From positions 1-26,324 of the forward strand of contig JAVBLG010000120.1 in NCBI GenBank assembly GCA_031553655.1: a DNA stretch of 26,324 nt, read 5' to 3'. This DNA is from JAVBLG01 sp031553655 (GTDB lineage Bacteria > Desulfobacterota > Desulfovibrionia > Desulfovibrionales > Desulfovibrionaceae). The notes beneath the pieces were generated by a model, which was not told the origin of the DNA, did no database searches, and saw only the letters and a program-made list of their open reading frames with translations. The translations under genes and the position numbers were made by a program. Of this stretch, positions 12,811 to 20,859 are shown piece after piece (the first letter of the stretch is position 1; each line of letters starts with the position of its first letter).

Positions 12811-15057
12811 ATGCAAGACATTTTCAATCCTGTTCGCGTAACGGCCACGGCCGGCGGCAAGGAATTTATTTTCGAAACCGGCCGCATGGCCAATCAGGCC
12901 CACGGTTCCGTGTGGATACAGTGCGGCGGCACCGTGGCCCTGGTCACGGTATGCTCGCAGCCGCTCGAGTTCGACAAAGGATTTTTCCCGCTGACCGTGG
13001 AATATTCCGAAAAAATGTATGCCGCCGGGCGCATTCCCGGCAGCTTTTTCCGCCGGGAAATAGGCCGCCCCTCGGAGCGCGAAACCCTTGTTTCGCGGCT
13101 CATCGACCGGCCCATCCGCCCGCTTTTCCCCAAGGGCTTGAAAGAAGACGTGCAACTTCTGGCCAACATCATTTCGGCTGATCAGGAAAATGAATCCGAC
13201 GTGCTGGCCCTTACCGGAGCTTCGGCCGCCGTTATGCTCTCTCCCCTGCCCTTTGACGGCCCGGTTGCCGGAGGCCGCCTCGGCCGCGTGGACGGAAAAC
13301 TCATTTTCAACCCCTCGTTCAAGGAATGCGAAAAAAGCGACCTGAACATCATCTTCGCCGCCAGCCGCGACGCCCTCACCATGGTTGAAGGCGAAGTGAA
13401 CTTCCTCACCGAAGCCGAAATAATTGAAGCTCTGGAATGGGGCAAGGAACAAGTGCAGCCGCTCATCGACGCCCAGATTGAACTGGCTCGCCTGGCCGGT
13501 AAACCCAAGATGGAATTTGCCCCTAAGGTGGAAAATCCGGAGCTGGCCGCCCGCATAAGTGAACTGGCCATGAGCTGTGGCATGGCTGAGGCCCAGCGCG
13601 TTCCGGAAAAAATGGCCCGCAGGGAAGCCCGCAAGGCCGTGCGCGAAAAGGTGGCCCTGGCTCTGGGCGACGACGAAGCCGCGCTGGCCGCCGTTTCCGA
13701 CGTGCTGGCCGATATAGAAAAAAAGCTGGTGCGCGAGCGCATCATCAAAGAAGGTATGCGCATTGACGGGCGCGACACCAAAACCGTGCGCCCCATTCAG
13801 ATCATTCCGGGCATTCTGCCGCGCGCCCATGGTTCGGCCCTTTTTGCCAGAGGTGAAACCAAATCGATGGTGGTGGCCACCCTTGGTTCCTCCACCGATG
13901 AACAGCGCATGGATTCGCTGGTTGGCGACGTTACCAAACGTTTCATGCTGCATTACAACTTCCCGCCGTTCTGTGTGGGCGAAGTAAAGCCGGTGCGTGT
14001 GTCGCGCCGCGAAATCGGTCACGGCGCTCTGGCCGAAAAGGCTCTCAAGCCTATCATGCCCGCCGAAGACGCTTTTCCCTTTACCGTGCGCATTGTGGCC
14101 GAAACCCTGGAGTCCAACGGCTCATCCTCCATGGCCGCCGTGTGCGGCGGCACCTTGGCGCTGATGGATGCCGGAGTTCCGGTAAAAGCCCCGGTGGCCG
14201 GTGTGGCCATGGGCCTGATCAAGGACAGCGGCCCGAACGGCGACACCTTTGTGGTGCTCACCGACATCCTCGGTGATGAAGATGCCCTTGGCGATATGGA
14301 CTTCAAGATTGCCGGTACAGCTGAAGGCGTAACCGCCGTACAGATGGACATCAAGATTACCGGCATAACCACCGAGGTAATGTCGCGGGCCATGATGCAG
14401 GCCAAAGAAGCGCGAGTGCATATCCTTTCGCAGATGAGCAAGGTGCTTGAGTCCCCGCGCAAGGAACTTTCCGAATATGCGCCGCAACATGAGGAAATTT
14501 TCGTCAACCCCGACATTATCAGGCTGATCATCGGCCCCGGCGGCAAGAACATCAAGGCCATAACCTCCGCCACCGGCGCTTCCATAGACATTGAAGACAG
14601 CGGCCGCATTTCCGTTTTCGCTCCCACCAGAGAAGCCATGGAAAAGGCCAAAGAAATGGTCTGTTACTACGACCAGCGCCCGGATCTCGGCCGCAACTAT
14701 ACGGCCAAGGTTCGCAAAATTCTGGAAATCGGGGCCATTGTGGAAGTTCTGCCCAATGTGGAAGCTCTGGTTCACGTTTCGCAACTTGACGTCAACCGGG
14801 TTAACCAGCCCGGCGATGTGGCCCGCCTGGGTGAAGATATGGTGGTGAAAATCATTGAAATAAACGGTGACCGCATCAGAGCCAGCCGTAAAGCCGTTTT
14901 ACTTGAAGAACAGGGCCATCCCTGGAATCCGGAAGAAACCGCCCGTCCGCCCAGATCTGACCGAGGAGATCGCGGAGATCGAGGCGACCGAGGAGATCGG
15001 GGTGACCGCGGCGATCGAGGCAATCGCGGCGACCGTGGCGGACACGGGAGAAGATAA
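12811..15057 (+). CDS. pnp: Polyribonucleotide nucleotidyltransferase (PNPase)
   Basis: PNPase degrades RNA 3' to 5' by phosphorolysis as a homotrimer and works in the RNA degradosome. The 748-aa protein has, in order, a first RNase PH domain (about 15-145), a helical linker domain, a second RNase PH domain (about 320-550), a KH domain (IIGPGGKNIKAI, near 572-584) and an S1 domain (about 627-692). In the second PH domain, DALGDMDFK carries D491 and D497, equivalent to the catalytic aspartates D486/D492 of E. coli. The C-terminal tail (717-743) is nine tandem Asp/Asn-Arg-Gly triplets ending in GHGRR, an unstructured and probably RNA- or protein-binding tail. Its stop overlaps the next gene's start (TAATG). 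Confidence 0.98.
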   Translation: MQDIFNPVRVTATAGGKEFIFETGRMANQAHGSVWIQCGGTVALVTVCSQPLEFDKGFFPLTVEYSEKMYAAGRIPGSFFRREIGRPSERETLVSRLIDRPIRPLFPKGLKEDVQLLANIISADQENESDVLALTGASAAVMLSPLPFDGPVAGGRLGRVDGKLIFNPSFKECEKSDLNIIFAASRDALTMVEGEVNFLTEAEIIEALEWGKEQVQPLIDAQIELARLAGKPKMEFAPKVENPELAARISELAMSCGMAEAQRVPEKMARREARKAVREKVALALGDDEAALAAVSDVLADIEKKLVRERIIKEGMRIDGRDTKTVRPIQIIPGILPRAHGSALFARGETKSMVVATLGSSTDEQRMDSLVGDVTKRFMLHYNFPPFCVGEVKPVRVSRREIGHGALAEKALKPIMPAEDAFPFTVRIVAETLESNGSSSMAAVCGGTLALMDAGVPVKAPVAGVAMGLIKDSGPNGDTFVVLTDILGDEDALGDMDFKIAGTAEGVTAVQMDIKITGITTEVMSRAMMQAKEARVHILSQMSKVLESPRKELSEYAPQHEEIFVNPDIIRLIIGPGGKNIKAITSATGASIDIEDSGRISVFAPTREAMEKAKEMVCYYDQRPDLGRNYTAKVRKILEIGAIVEVLPNVEALVHVSQLDVNRVNQPGDVARLGEDMVVKIIEINGDRIRASRKAVLLEEQGHPWNPEETARPPRSDRGDRGDRGDRGDRGDRGDRGNRGDRGGHGRR
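14959..15039 (+). repeat. Nine-copy 9-bp coding repeat (DRG triplets) in pnp
   Basis: Nine consecutive 9-bp units of the form GAY-CGN-GGN encode DRG (once NRG, from AAT). Synonymous third positions vary (CGA, CGC, CGG, CGT), so the protein repeat appears to be conserved rather than newly slipped. Confidence 0.85.
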
Positions 15058-16010
15058 TGAGCGAACGGGAAAACACCCCTTCCTTTGAACCGGCGGCCAG
15101 CGCCGCCGGTTCCGGCCCGAACGAACCCCGGCCCGAAGAGTTGGCCGCCGGTCGCGAGCAGGGCGCCGCGCCGGAAGACAACCGCACCCACAGAGAGAGC
15201 CTTGGCGATCAATGGGCCATAGTGCTCGGCGGCGATCCCGCCGCCCTGATGGGACAAGTGGTGGGCACTGTGCTCAACGCCGGGGGCACCAGAGAATGCT
15301 GGCGCAGAACCACCTACAAAGAGGAATACGTGCTCATGGCCTGGCCCGCCGAAGGCCTTCTGCGGGCTTCGGTGCTGATGCGCGGCCCGCTTGAGGGTGA
15401 ACTCAAGCCGTCCACAGCCGCGCCGTTGCTCGAAGGTCTGCCCAACAACCTCATGGTGGAAGACGTGCACGTCTGGCCCAGCGGGGTTGAGGCCAATGTG
15501 GGCGTAAGCCTGAGCGAGAACAGCAATCCTATGTGGTTTTACGATCCGCTGTATTATCGCGACAAGGAAGACCTGACTCCCGGCGTAACCCACACCTTTT
15601 TGTTGGCCGGTCTGTCCTTTGGCATACGCCAGGCCCTGTTGGACGAAATGACCATAAATTCCGGGCCGCAATTTGAAGCCTATGCCGAACACTGGCTGGC
15701 CGAGAACCCCGGCAAGTCCAGGCTGGATGTGCCGCCGATCAAAATTCCCCTTACCGGCTCGCGCATAATCATGCCGGGCGAGTATTTCGGCGAATACCAC
15801 ATCCGTGTGCCCGTGACTTCGGTGGAAAAGGCCCAGCTTGAGCGCCAGCCTTTTTACGCCATCCGTGTGGAGTTCGGCATGGGGGGCGAAAATCCGCCAT
15901 TGCAGATCATGATTTATGCGGCCGAGCGCATGTGCAAGGGCTATGAGCCCAAAGCCGGGGATGAGATTGATGCCATAATATGGCTCCAGGGCCGAGTTAT
16001 AGATGTATAG
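15057..16010 (+). CDS. Conserved-looking protein of unknown function, coupled to pnp
   Basis: I do not recognise this 317-aa protein. The first 50 or so residues are rich in Glu, Pro, Ala and Gly and look disordered (SERENTPSFEPAASAAGSGP...). The rest looks like a soluble folded domain with blocks such as TYKEEYVLMAWPAEGLLRAS, NPMWFYDPLYYRDKEDLTPG, SFGIRQALLDEM and FYAIRVEFGMGGE. There is no signal peptide, membrane segment or familiar catalytic motif. Codon use resembles pnp, and its ATG overlaps the pnp stop by one base, so it is translated with pnp. A role tied to RNA metabolism is possible from context only. Its stop codon lies inside a perfect inverted repeat. Confidence 0.85.
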   Translation: MSERENTPSFEPAASAAGSGPNEPRPEELAAGREQGAAPEDNRTHRESLGDQWAIVLGGDPAALMGQVVGTVLNAGGTRECWRRTTYKEEYVLMAWPAEGLLRASVLMRGPLEGELKPSTAAPLLEGLPNNLMVEDVHVWPSGVEANVGVSLSENSNPMWFYDPLYYRDKEDLTPGVTHTFLLAGLSFGIRQALLDEMTINSGPQFEAYAEHWLAENPGKSRLDVPPIKIPLTGSRIIMPGEYFGEYHIRVPVTSVEKAQLERQPFYAIRVEFGMGGENPPLQIMIYAAERMCKGYEPKAGDEIDAIIWLQGRVIDV

Positions 16011-16032
16011 GCGCAAGCGCCTATACATCTAT
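15999..16032. repeat. Perfect 16-bp inverted repeat over the stop codon of the unknown gene
   Basis: ATAGATGTATAGGCGC (15999-16014) and its exact reverse complement (16017-16032) are separated by only AA, and the TAG stop (16008-16010) lies within the left arm. It could act as a bidirectional transcript end or stability element. No T-tract follows, so intrinsic termination is uncertain. Confidence 0.8.
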
Positions 16033-16137
16033 GGCGGCCCGTGCTTTGGTAGGGCCGCCCGAACACGAAGTGTTCGTAACGTAGGCCGCTCAGCGGCCGT
16101 ATAATCATGCGATCCCGAGCCGCCGTTGAAAGGCGGC
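16033..16137. other. Cluster of four further hairpins between the unknown gene and HcyBio
   Basis: Perfect stems follow in succession: GGCGGCCC/GGGCCGCC (16033-16040, 16052-16059); CGAACAC/GTGTTCG (16060-16066, 16070-16076); GGCCGCT/AGCGGCC (16084-16090, 16092-16098); and GCCGCC/GGCGGC (16119-16124, 16132-16137). No riboswitch consensus that I know is recognisable. It may be a repetitive extragenic palindrome cluster or a structured leader of the next gene. Confidence 0.65.
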
Positions 16138-16183
16138 GCAGGGCAATCAGCCCAAGGGCACAAACATACCCAGAGGTTAATCG

Positions 16184-17356
16184 GTGGCTACCAAAACTTC
16201 GAACAAAACAATAGCCAAGATCAATGAAAAAATAAGGGCGGGCAAAGCCGTGGTGCTCAATGCCGCCGAAATGACCGCCCTGGTCAAAAAGTCCGGCCCG
16301 GCCAAAGCCGCCGCCGAGGTGGACGTGGTCACCACCGGCACCTTTTCCCCCATGTGCTCGTCAGGCCTTTTGTTCAACACCGGGCAGCCCGAGCCGCCGC
16401 TGATCAGAACAACTAAAGCCTGGCTGAACAATGTTCCGGCCTATGCCGGTCTGGCGGCGGTGGACGGCTATCTCGGGGCCACCGAACCCGCCGCGGATGA
16501 TCCTCTCAACAGCAATCATCCCGGAGAGTTCAAATATGGCGGCGGCCATGTCATTGAAGACCTTGCCGCCGGTAAAAAGGTGAACTTCAGAGCCGAATCT
16601 TATGGAACCGACTGCTACCCGCGCAAGACCATCGAGCTTGACGTCACCCTGGATAAATTGCCCTTTGCCCAGTTGATTAATCCGCGCAACTGCTACCAAA
16701 ATTACAATGCGGCCGTAAACATGACCGGCCGCCTCATCTACACTTATATGGGGCCTCTCAAACCCCAGCTGCGCAATTTGAATTACGCCACGTCGGGTAA
16801 ACTTTCGCCGCTGTTCAACGATCCTTATTTGCGCACCATCGGCCTCGGCACACGCATTTTGCTTGGCGGGGGCACGGGCTATGTTATTGGCGCGGGCACC
16901 CAGCATGTGGCCGAGCCCAAACGCAACGAGCGGGGCCTGCCACTTTTCGGTTCGGGCACGCTGATGCTTAAGGGCGATTTAAAAGGCATGAACGCCAGAT
17001 ATTTGCGCGGCCTGTCCTTTTTAGGCTACGGTTGCAGCCTGGCTGTCGGCGTGGGCATACCTATTCCCATACTTGACGAGCAAATGGCCTTTTTCACCGG
17101 GGTGGACGACAGCGACATTCTCATGCCGGTGAAAGATTACGGGCATGATTACCCGCACGGCGTCAACCGCGTGCTGGCGCATTTGAACTTTGAAGATTTG
17201 AAATCAGGCGAAGTGGAACTGATGGGCCGCAAGGTGCAGACCGTGCCCGTAAGCAGCCTGGCTCTGGCCCTGGAAATAGCCGACGAGCTGAAAGTGCGCA
17301 TTATGTCCGGCAATTTTCTGCTGACCGAGCCGGTGGAGGAAATACCTTCAGCCTAA
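16184..17356 (+). CDS. DUF39/HcyBio homocysteine biosynthesis protein
   Basis: HcyBio proteins take part in a route that makes homocysteine from aspartate semialdehyde and sulfide, known from methanogens and Desulfovibrio, replacing the usual O-acyl-homoserine pathway. The 390-aa protein shows family blocks: VVTTGTFSPMCSSGLLFN with C58, AESYGTDCYPRKTIE with C144, NPRNCYQNYNAAVN, GTRILLGGGTGYVIGAGTQH and SFLGYGCSLAVGVGIPIPI. C58 and C144 lie where the conserved, probably sulfur-carrying cysteines are expected. No C-terminal CBS or ferredoxin domain is fused, so a partner NIL/ferredoxin protein probably exists elsewhere. The start is GTG with AGAGG 7 nt upstream. A cytosolic protein is expected. 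Confidence 0.88.
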   Translation: MATKTSNKTIAKINEKIRAGKAVVLNAAEMTALVKKSGPAKAAAEVDVVTTGTFSPMCSSGLLFNTGQPEPPLIRTTKAWLNNVPAYAGLAAVDGYLGATEPAADDPLNSNHPGEFKYGGGHVIEDLAAGKKVNFRAESYGTDCYPRKTIELDVTLDKLPFAQLINPRNCYQNYNAAVNMTGRLIYTYMGPLKPQLRNLNYATSGKLSPLFNDPYLRTIGLGTRILLGGGTGYVIGAGTQHVAEPKRNERGLPLFGSGTLMLKGDLKGMNARYLRGLSFLGYGCSLAVGVGIPIPILDEQMAFFTGVDDSDILMPVKDYGHDYPHGVNRVLAHLNFEDLKSGEVELMGRKVQTVPVSSLALALEIADELKVRIMSGNFLLTEPVEEIPSA

Positions 17357-17367
17357 AAAAAAGCAAT

Positions 17368-18984
17368 GTGACAGAATCGTCCATATCGGCCGGAAACGCC
17401 ATCGTGTCGGTGGTGTTTCTGGCCATGGCTTTTCTTTCGCTTATTGCCGCCTACAACCTCTACGATGCCTGGACCTGGATGCAGCATGAGGAACGCAAAA
17501 GGATAATGTCCAATGCCGAGTCCTGCGCCGAGCAGCAGCGCTCCAGATACGAAACAACGGAAAATCTGCTGCGCTCCCTGTCTCTGTTCCGTTTTGCCGA
17601 TCAGATCGACACCTCGGAGTTTTATGAGTATATGCGGGCGGTTTACAGCTCCTATTCCGGCTATCTGCGCTTTGAGGTGCTGAGTACAGAAGGTATCCGT
17701 CTGCGCATGGCCGGCGAGCCGGGAAAAACCGGCGGCGCGCCCCCGGAGGAAATACGCCGCCGATTCTATTTCCGCGAAGCGATCAAAAACAGGGACTTTG
17801 TGGTGGGAGAACTGCTCGATTCCTACCCCGGAGATGCCGCCATACCTACGGCAATGCCCATTATAGACGGTTCCAGACACATTCAGGCCGTTCTGGTGGC
17901 GGTAATCGATCTCGGCAGCGAAGAACCGGCCTTGAACGTGCTGCACCGCAACTATCAAACCGAAATTTTGCTTTTTGACCGGCGCGGCAAATTGGCCTAC
18001 CGCTACCCTGAGTCGAAAGACAAAAAAGCGGAGCTGCCCCTGAACGGAAGGGATCTGGCAACAGCCATCGGCGACGCGGAAACGAAAATATCCTTCCCCA
18101 GCCGCGATTCCGCCGGACAGGACAAACTGTGCGCCATGGTAAAGCTGCGGGCATCCGAGGATCAGCCCGCCTATTTGTACGTGCTGGCGGTAAGCCCCAA
18201 AAAAGGCTTTGCCGATTTTCTCACTTCCCAGTACATGCCCCAGCTCGCGGCCACAATTCTGTCTTTTTTGCTTTCACTGTGGCTGGCCGCCAGGTCTGGC
18301 CGACGCTTTTTCGCTTCCGGGCTGGAAATTTTGGCGGTACGCACCCGCAAAATCAAGCACGGCGACCTGTCCAGCCGCATAGAAAGTATAGAGGGCTGCC
18401 GGGAAATACAAATTTTGGCCGACGGAATGAATTCCATGCTCGACAGCCTGGAGGCCGGCAACGAGAAACTGCGCGAGCTTTCCAACACCGACGAGCTGAC
18501 CGGCCTGTGTAATCGCCGTAAGTTTTATAGCCTGGCTGAAGAGGAAATGAAGCGTTCCGCCAGAAGCCGCGACGCCTTTACCATTGTGCTGGTTGATCTT
18601 GACCATTTCAAAACAATAAATGATACTTACGGGCACGCGGCCGGAGATGCCGTTCTCAAGTCATTTGCCGCAATCCTGCGCGCCAATACGCGCAAAACTG
18701 ACGTTACAGCCCGTTTTGGCGGAGAGGAATTCATTATACTGCTGCCGGAAACGGATCAGAACGGGGCCATGGCTGTAATAGAAAAAATACGCGGCGTTTG
18801 CGAGGCCGACACAGTGATTTTCCATGGCCGCCACATTCGCTATACGGCCAGCTTTGGCGCGCACGTGCGCAATCCTGACGAGGCGAAAAAGGACGGCCCC
18901 AGCTTGGAAAGCGTGGTGAAAAAGGCCGATGAAGCCCTTTATCAATCTAAAAATAACGGACGCAACAGAATTTCCTTTAAATAG
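17368..18984 (+). CDS. Membrane diguanylate cyclase 1 (sensor-HAMP-GGDEF)
   Basis: Predicted to make c-di-GMP from two GTP in response to an extracytoplasmic signal. The 538-aa protein has TM1 (about 9-30), a roughly 260-residue sensor region that looks like a Cache-type domain, TM2 (about 293-310), HAMP, then a GGDEF domain. The active site is GGEEF (451-455). VDLDHFK and the N-terminal TDELTGLCNRR motif are intact. An inhibitory I-site RKTD (442-445) lies the standard five residues before GGEEF. The GTG start at 17368, 11 nt after the HcyBio stop, lacks a clear ribosome site. No later start keeps TM1, so it is probably coupled to HcyBio translation. It is the first of five paralogues. Confidence 0.93.
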   Translation: MTESSISAGNAIVSVVFLAMAFLSLIAAYNLYDAWTWMQHEERKRIMSNAESCAEQQRSRYETTENLLRSLSLFRFADQIDTSEFYEYMRAVYSSYSGYLRFEVLSTEGIRLRMAGEPGKTGGAPPEEIRRRFYFREAIKNRDFVVGELLDSYPGDAAIPTAMPIIDGSRHIQAVLVAVIDLGSEEPALNVLHRNYQTEILLFDRRGKLAYRYPESKDKKAELPLNGRDLATAIGDAETKISFPSRDSAGQDKLCAMVKLRASEDQPAYLYVLAVSPKKGFADFLTSQYMPQLAATILSFLLSLWLAARSGRRFFASGLEILAVRTRKIKHGDLSSRIESIEGCREIQILADGMNSMLDSLEAGNEKLRELSNTDELTGLCNRRKFYSLAEEEMKRSARSRDAFTIVLVDLDHFKTINDTYGHAAGDAVLKSFAAILRANTRKTDVTARFGGEEFIILLPETDQNGAMAVIEKIRGVCEADTVIFHGRHIRYTASFGAHVRNPDEAKKDGPSLESVVKKADEALYQSKNNGRNRISFK

Positions 18985-19140
18985 GCATTTTGTATTATCA
19001 GAATATATTCTAAAGTAGATCCTTAAGGCCGACGGCGGTCGCGGCCGGTAGCGAGTTTTTGAGTCGTCAAGCCGCGTCGATCGGGCTTTGCCCGCCGACA
19101 TCCGATGCGGTGCTGCGCGACAGATCAAAGGAGTCAGCAT
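18985..19140 (+). other. Intergenic stretch before cyclase 2
   Basis: Contains a small palindrome AGAATATATTCT, a GGCCG/CGGCC stem followed some bases later by TTTTT, and CGGGCTTTGCCCG near 19081-19093. None is a convincing terminator. I looked for a c-di-GMP riboswitch consensus and do not see one. An AAAGGAG ribosome site (19128-19134) serves the next gene. Confidence 0.5.
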
Positions 19141-20859
19141 ATGGAAGCGGTGTACGCAAATACGGATACAGCCAGGGGTAAAAAAATAGCCCGTTCCAAA
19201 TTTTCGGCCCGCAGCGCTATGATTTCGGTGGTAATAGCCGCCATGACGCTGTTAACCATGGTTGCGGCCTTCAATGTGTATGACGACTGGACAACGGCAA
19301 AAGGCAGCGATTTCAAAAAAGTACTGTCCCTGGCCGAATATTGCGCCGAACGGCAGCAGGCGCGCACCATGGCCTCGGAAATTTTGCTGCGCTCCATAGC
19401 GTCTTCGCAGTCCGCCGCCAATCCGGACAAAACTCCGTTCATCGACTACTTGCGTTCCATAGATTCCATTCACCCAGGATATATCAAATTCTTGCTGCTG
19501 CGCACCGACGGCACGGCCGTCAGCGCTCAGGGTGATCTGGCAAACACGGGGGACACCCAGCCGGAAAAAGTGAGTGACGGTTTTTTTTTCAAAGAAATAT
19601 TGAAAAAGAAAAAATTTGTGGTGGGCGAGCATCTGAATTTGCCCGGGTTCTCCCAAGAATCCATTATGCCGATGGGGTTGCCGCTTTTTGACGAAGAACG
19701 ACACTTAATCGCCGTTCTGGCGGCTGTTTTCGATTTAGGCAGCAATGAAGAGTCGTTCCGAGCGCTATTTGAAAATTATGACAGCGAAGTGCTGTTTTTT
19801 GACCGCCATAAAAGACTGGCCTACCGCTATCCGCCAAGACCCGGGTCGATAATCGGCAACCATGTACGCAGCAAAGAGCTTGAAACAGCAATGCGCGATC
19901 CCGGCGACAGAAAAAATTTTATGGGCAAAGACATTTTTAATGACGACAGGCTCTTTGCCCTGGTAAAGCTGCGCCAACCGCTGGACGAAGATCCGTATCT
20001 ATATGTGGTAACAAATACTCCAAGGCCCAGCATTATCCAATTTTTGACCACCGAATACCGCGAACAACTCGGAGCCACTGTTCTGGCTTTTATTATATCC
20101 TTGTGGCTGGCATCCGGGGCCGGACGGCACTTTTTCAGCAGAGGCCTTGAAATTATGGCCATAAAAACCCGCGCCATAAAGTACGGGGACTTTTCGGGCC
20201 GCATAGGCGCCGTACCGGGATGCCGCGAAATACAAATACTGGCCGAAAATATGAACGCCATGCTCGACAGCGTTGAGCAGAGCAATAAAAAATTGAGAGA
20301 ACTATCCCAGACTGATGAACTGACCAGATTGTGCAACCGGAGGCATTTTTACGAACTGGCTGAGGTGGAAATAAGGCGGGCCTTGCGCGGCAAACACGAT
20401 CTGGCCATAATCATGGCCGATCTGGATCGTTTCAAAAATGTCAACGATACTTACGGGCATGGAGCCGGCGATGCCGTGATTCGCTCTTTCGCCAACATTT
20501 TGCGTGAAGGCATCAGAACTTCCGACCTGGCGGTTCGCTTCGGGGGCGAAGAATTTATAATTATGTTGCCGGAAACAGGGCATGAAGGAGCTTTGAACGT
20601 GGCGGAAAAGCTGCGCCTTGCATGCGTTGAAAATATTGTGGAATTTGGTGGAAAAACAATCCATTATACTGTGAGTCTCGGCATTTTTATTTTTGAAGCT
20701 TCCGGCCATGCCGGGCACGAGGCGGAAGATATCGGCGGATACCTGGACGAAATAATCAGAAGGGCTGACGACGCGCTTTACATATCCAAAGAAAACGGAA
20801 GAAACAGAAGCACCATGCTCTCTGATCACAAACAGGCAGCCACATGCCCACCAGCGTAA
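19141..20859 (+). CDS. Membrane diguanylate cyclase 2 (sensor-HAMP-GGDEF, unusual GGDEF residues)
   Basis: Same architecture as its neighbours: TM1 about 25-46, sensor region, TM2, HAMP, GGEEF at 468-472, and I-site RTSD (459-462) at normal spacing. I start it at ATG 19141, 6 nt after AAAGGAG, giving 572 aa; the upstream in-frame start at 19105 lacks a ribosome site. Two conserved positions differ from all four paralogues: the TDxLTGL motif reads TDELTRL (Gly to Arg, 20323-20337), and DLDHFK reads DLDRFK. The catalytic GGEEF and the metal-binding Asp are present, so it may still be active, but weakened or altered activity is possible. Its 3' end overlaps the next cyclase by 16 nt. Confidence 0.93.
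   Translation: MEAVYANTDTARGKKIARSKFSARSAMISVVIAAMTLLTMVAAFNVYDDWTTAKGSDFKKVLSLAEYCAERQQARTMASEILLRSIASSQSAANPDKTPFIDYLRSIDSIHPGYIKFLLLRTDGTAVSAQGDLANTGDTQPEKVSDGFFFKEILKKKKFVVGEHLNLPGFSQESIMPMGLPLFDEERHLIAVLAAVFDLGSNEESFRALFENYDSEVLFFDRHKRLAYRYPPRPGSIIGNHVRSKELETAMRDPGDRKNFMGKDIFNDDRLFALVKLRQPLDEDPYLYVVTNTPRPSIIQFLTTEYREQLGATVLAFIISLWLASGAGRHFFSRGLEIMAIKTRAIKYGDFSGRIGAVPGCREIQILAENMNAMLDSVEQSNKKLRELSQTDELTRLCNRRHFYELAEVEIRRALRGKHDLAIIMADLDRFKNVNDTYGHGAGDAVIRSFANILREGIRTSDLAVRFGGEEFIIMLPETGHEGALNVAEKLRLACVENIVEFGGKTIHYTVSLGIFIFEASGHAGHEAEDIGGYLDEIIRRADDALYISKENGRNRSTMLSDHKQAATCPPA

Noticed and set aside
12295..14022. 575-aa minus-strand frame opposite rpsO and pnp, and a 418-aa frame at 14772-16028
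   Set aside because: Both are mirror frames of well-identified plus-strand genes and lack recognisable domains; high-GC third positions keep antisense frames open.
16033..16183. SAM, SAH or cobalamin riboswitch upstream of HcyBio
   Set aside because: Structured, but none of the consensus motifs I know for these classes is visible.
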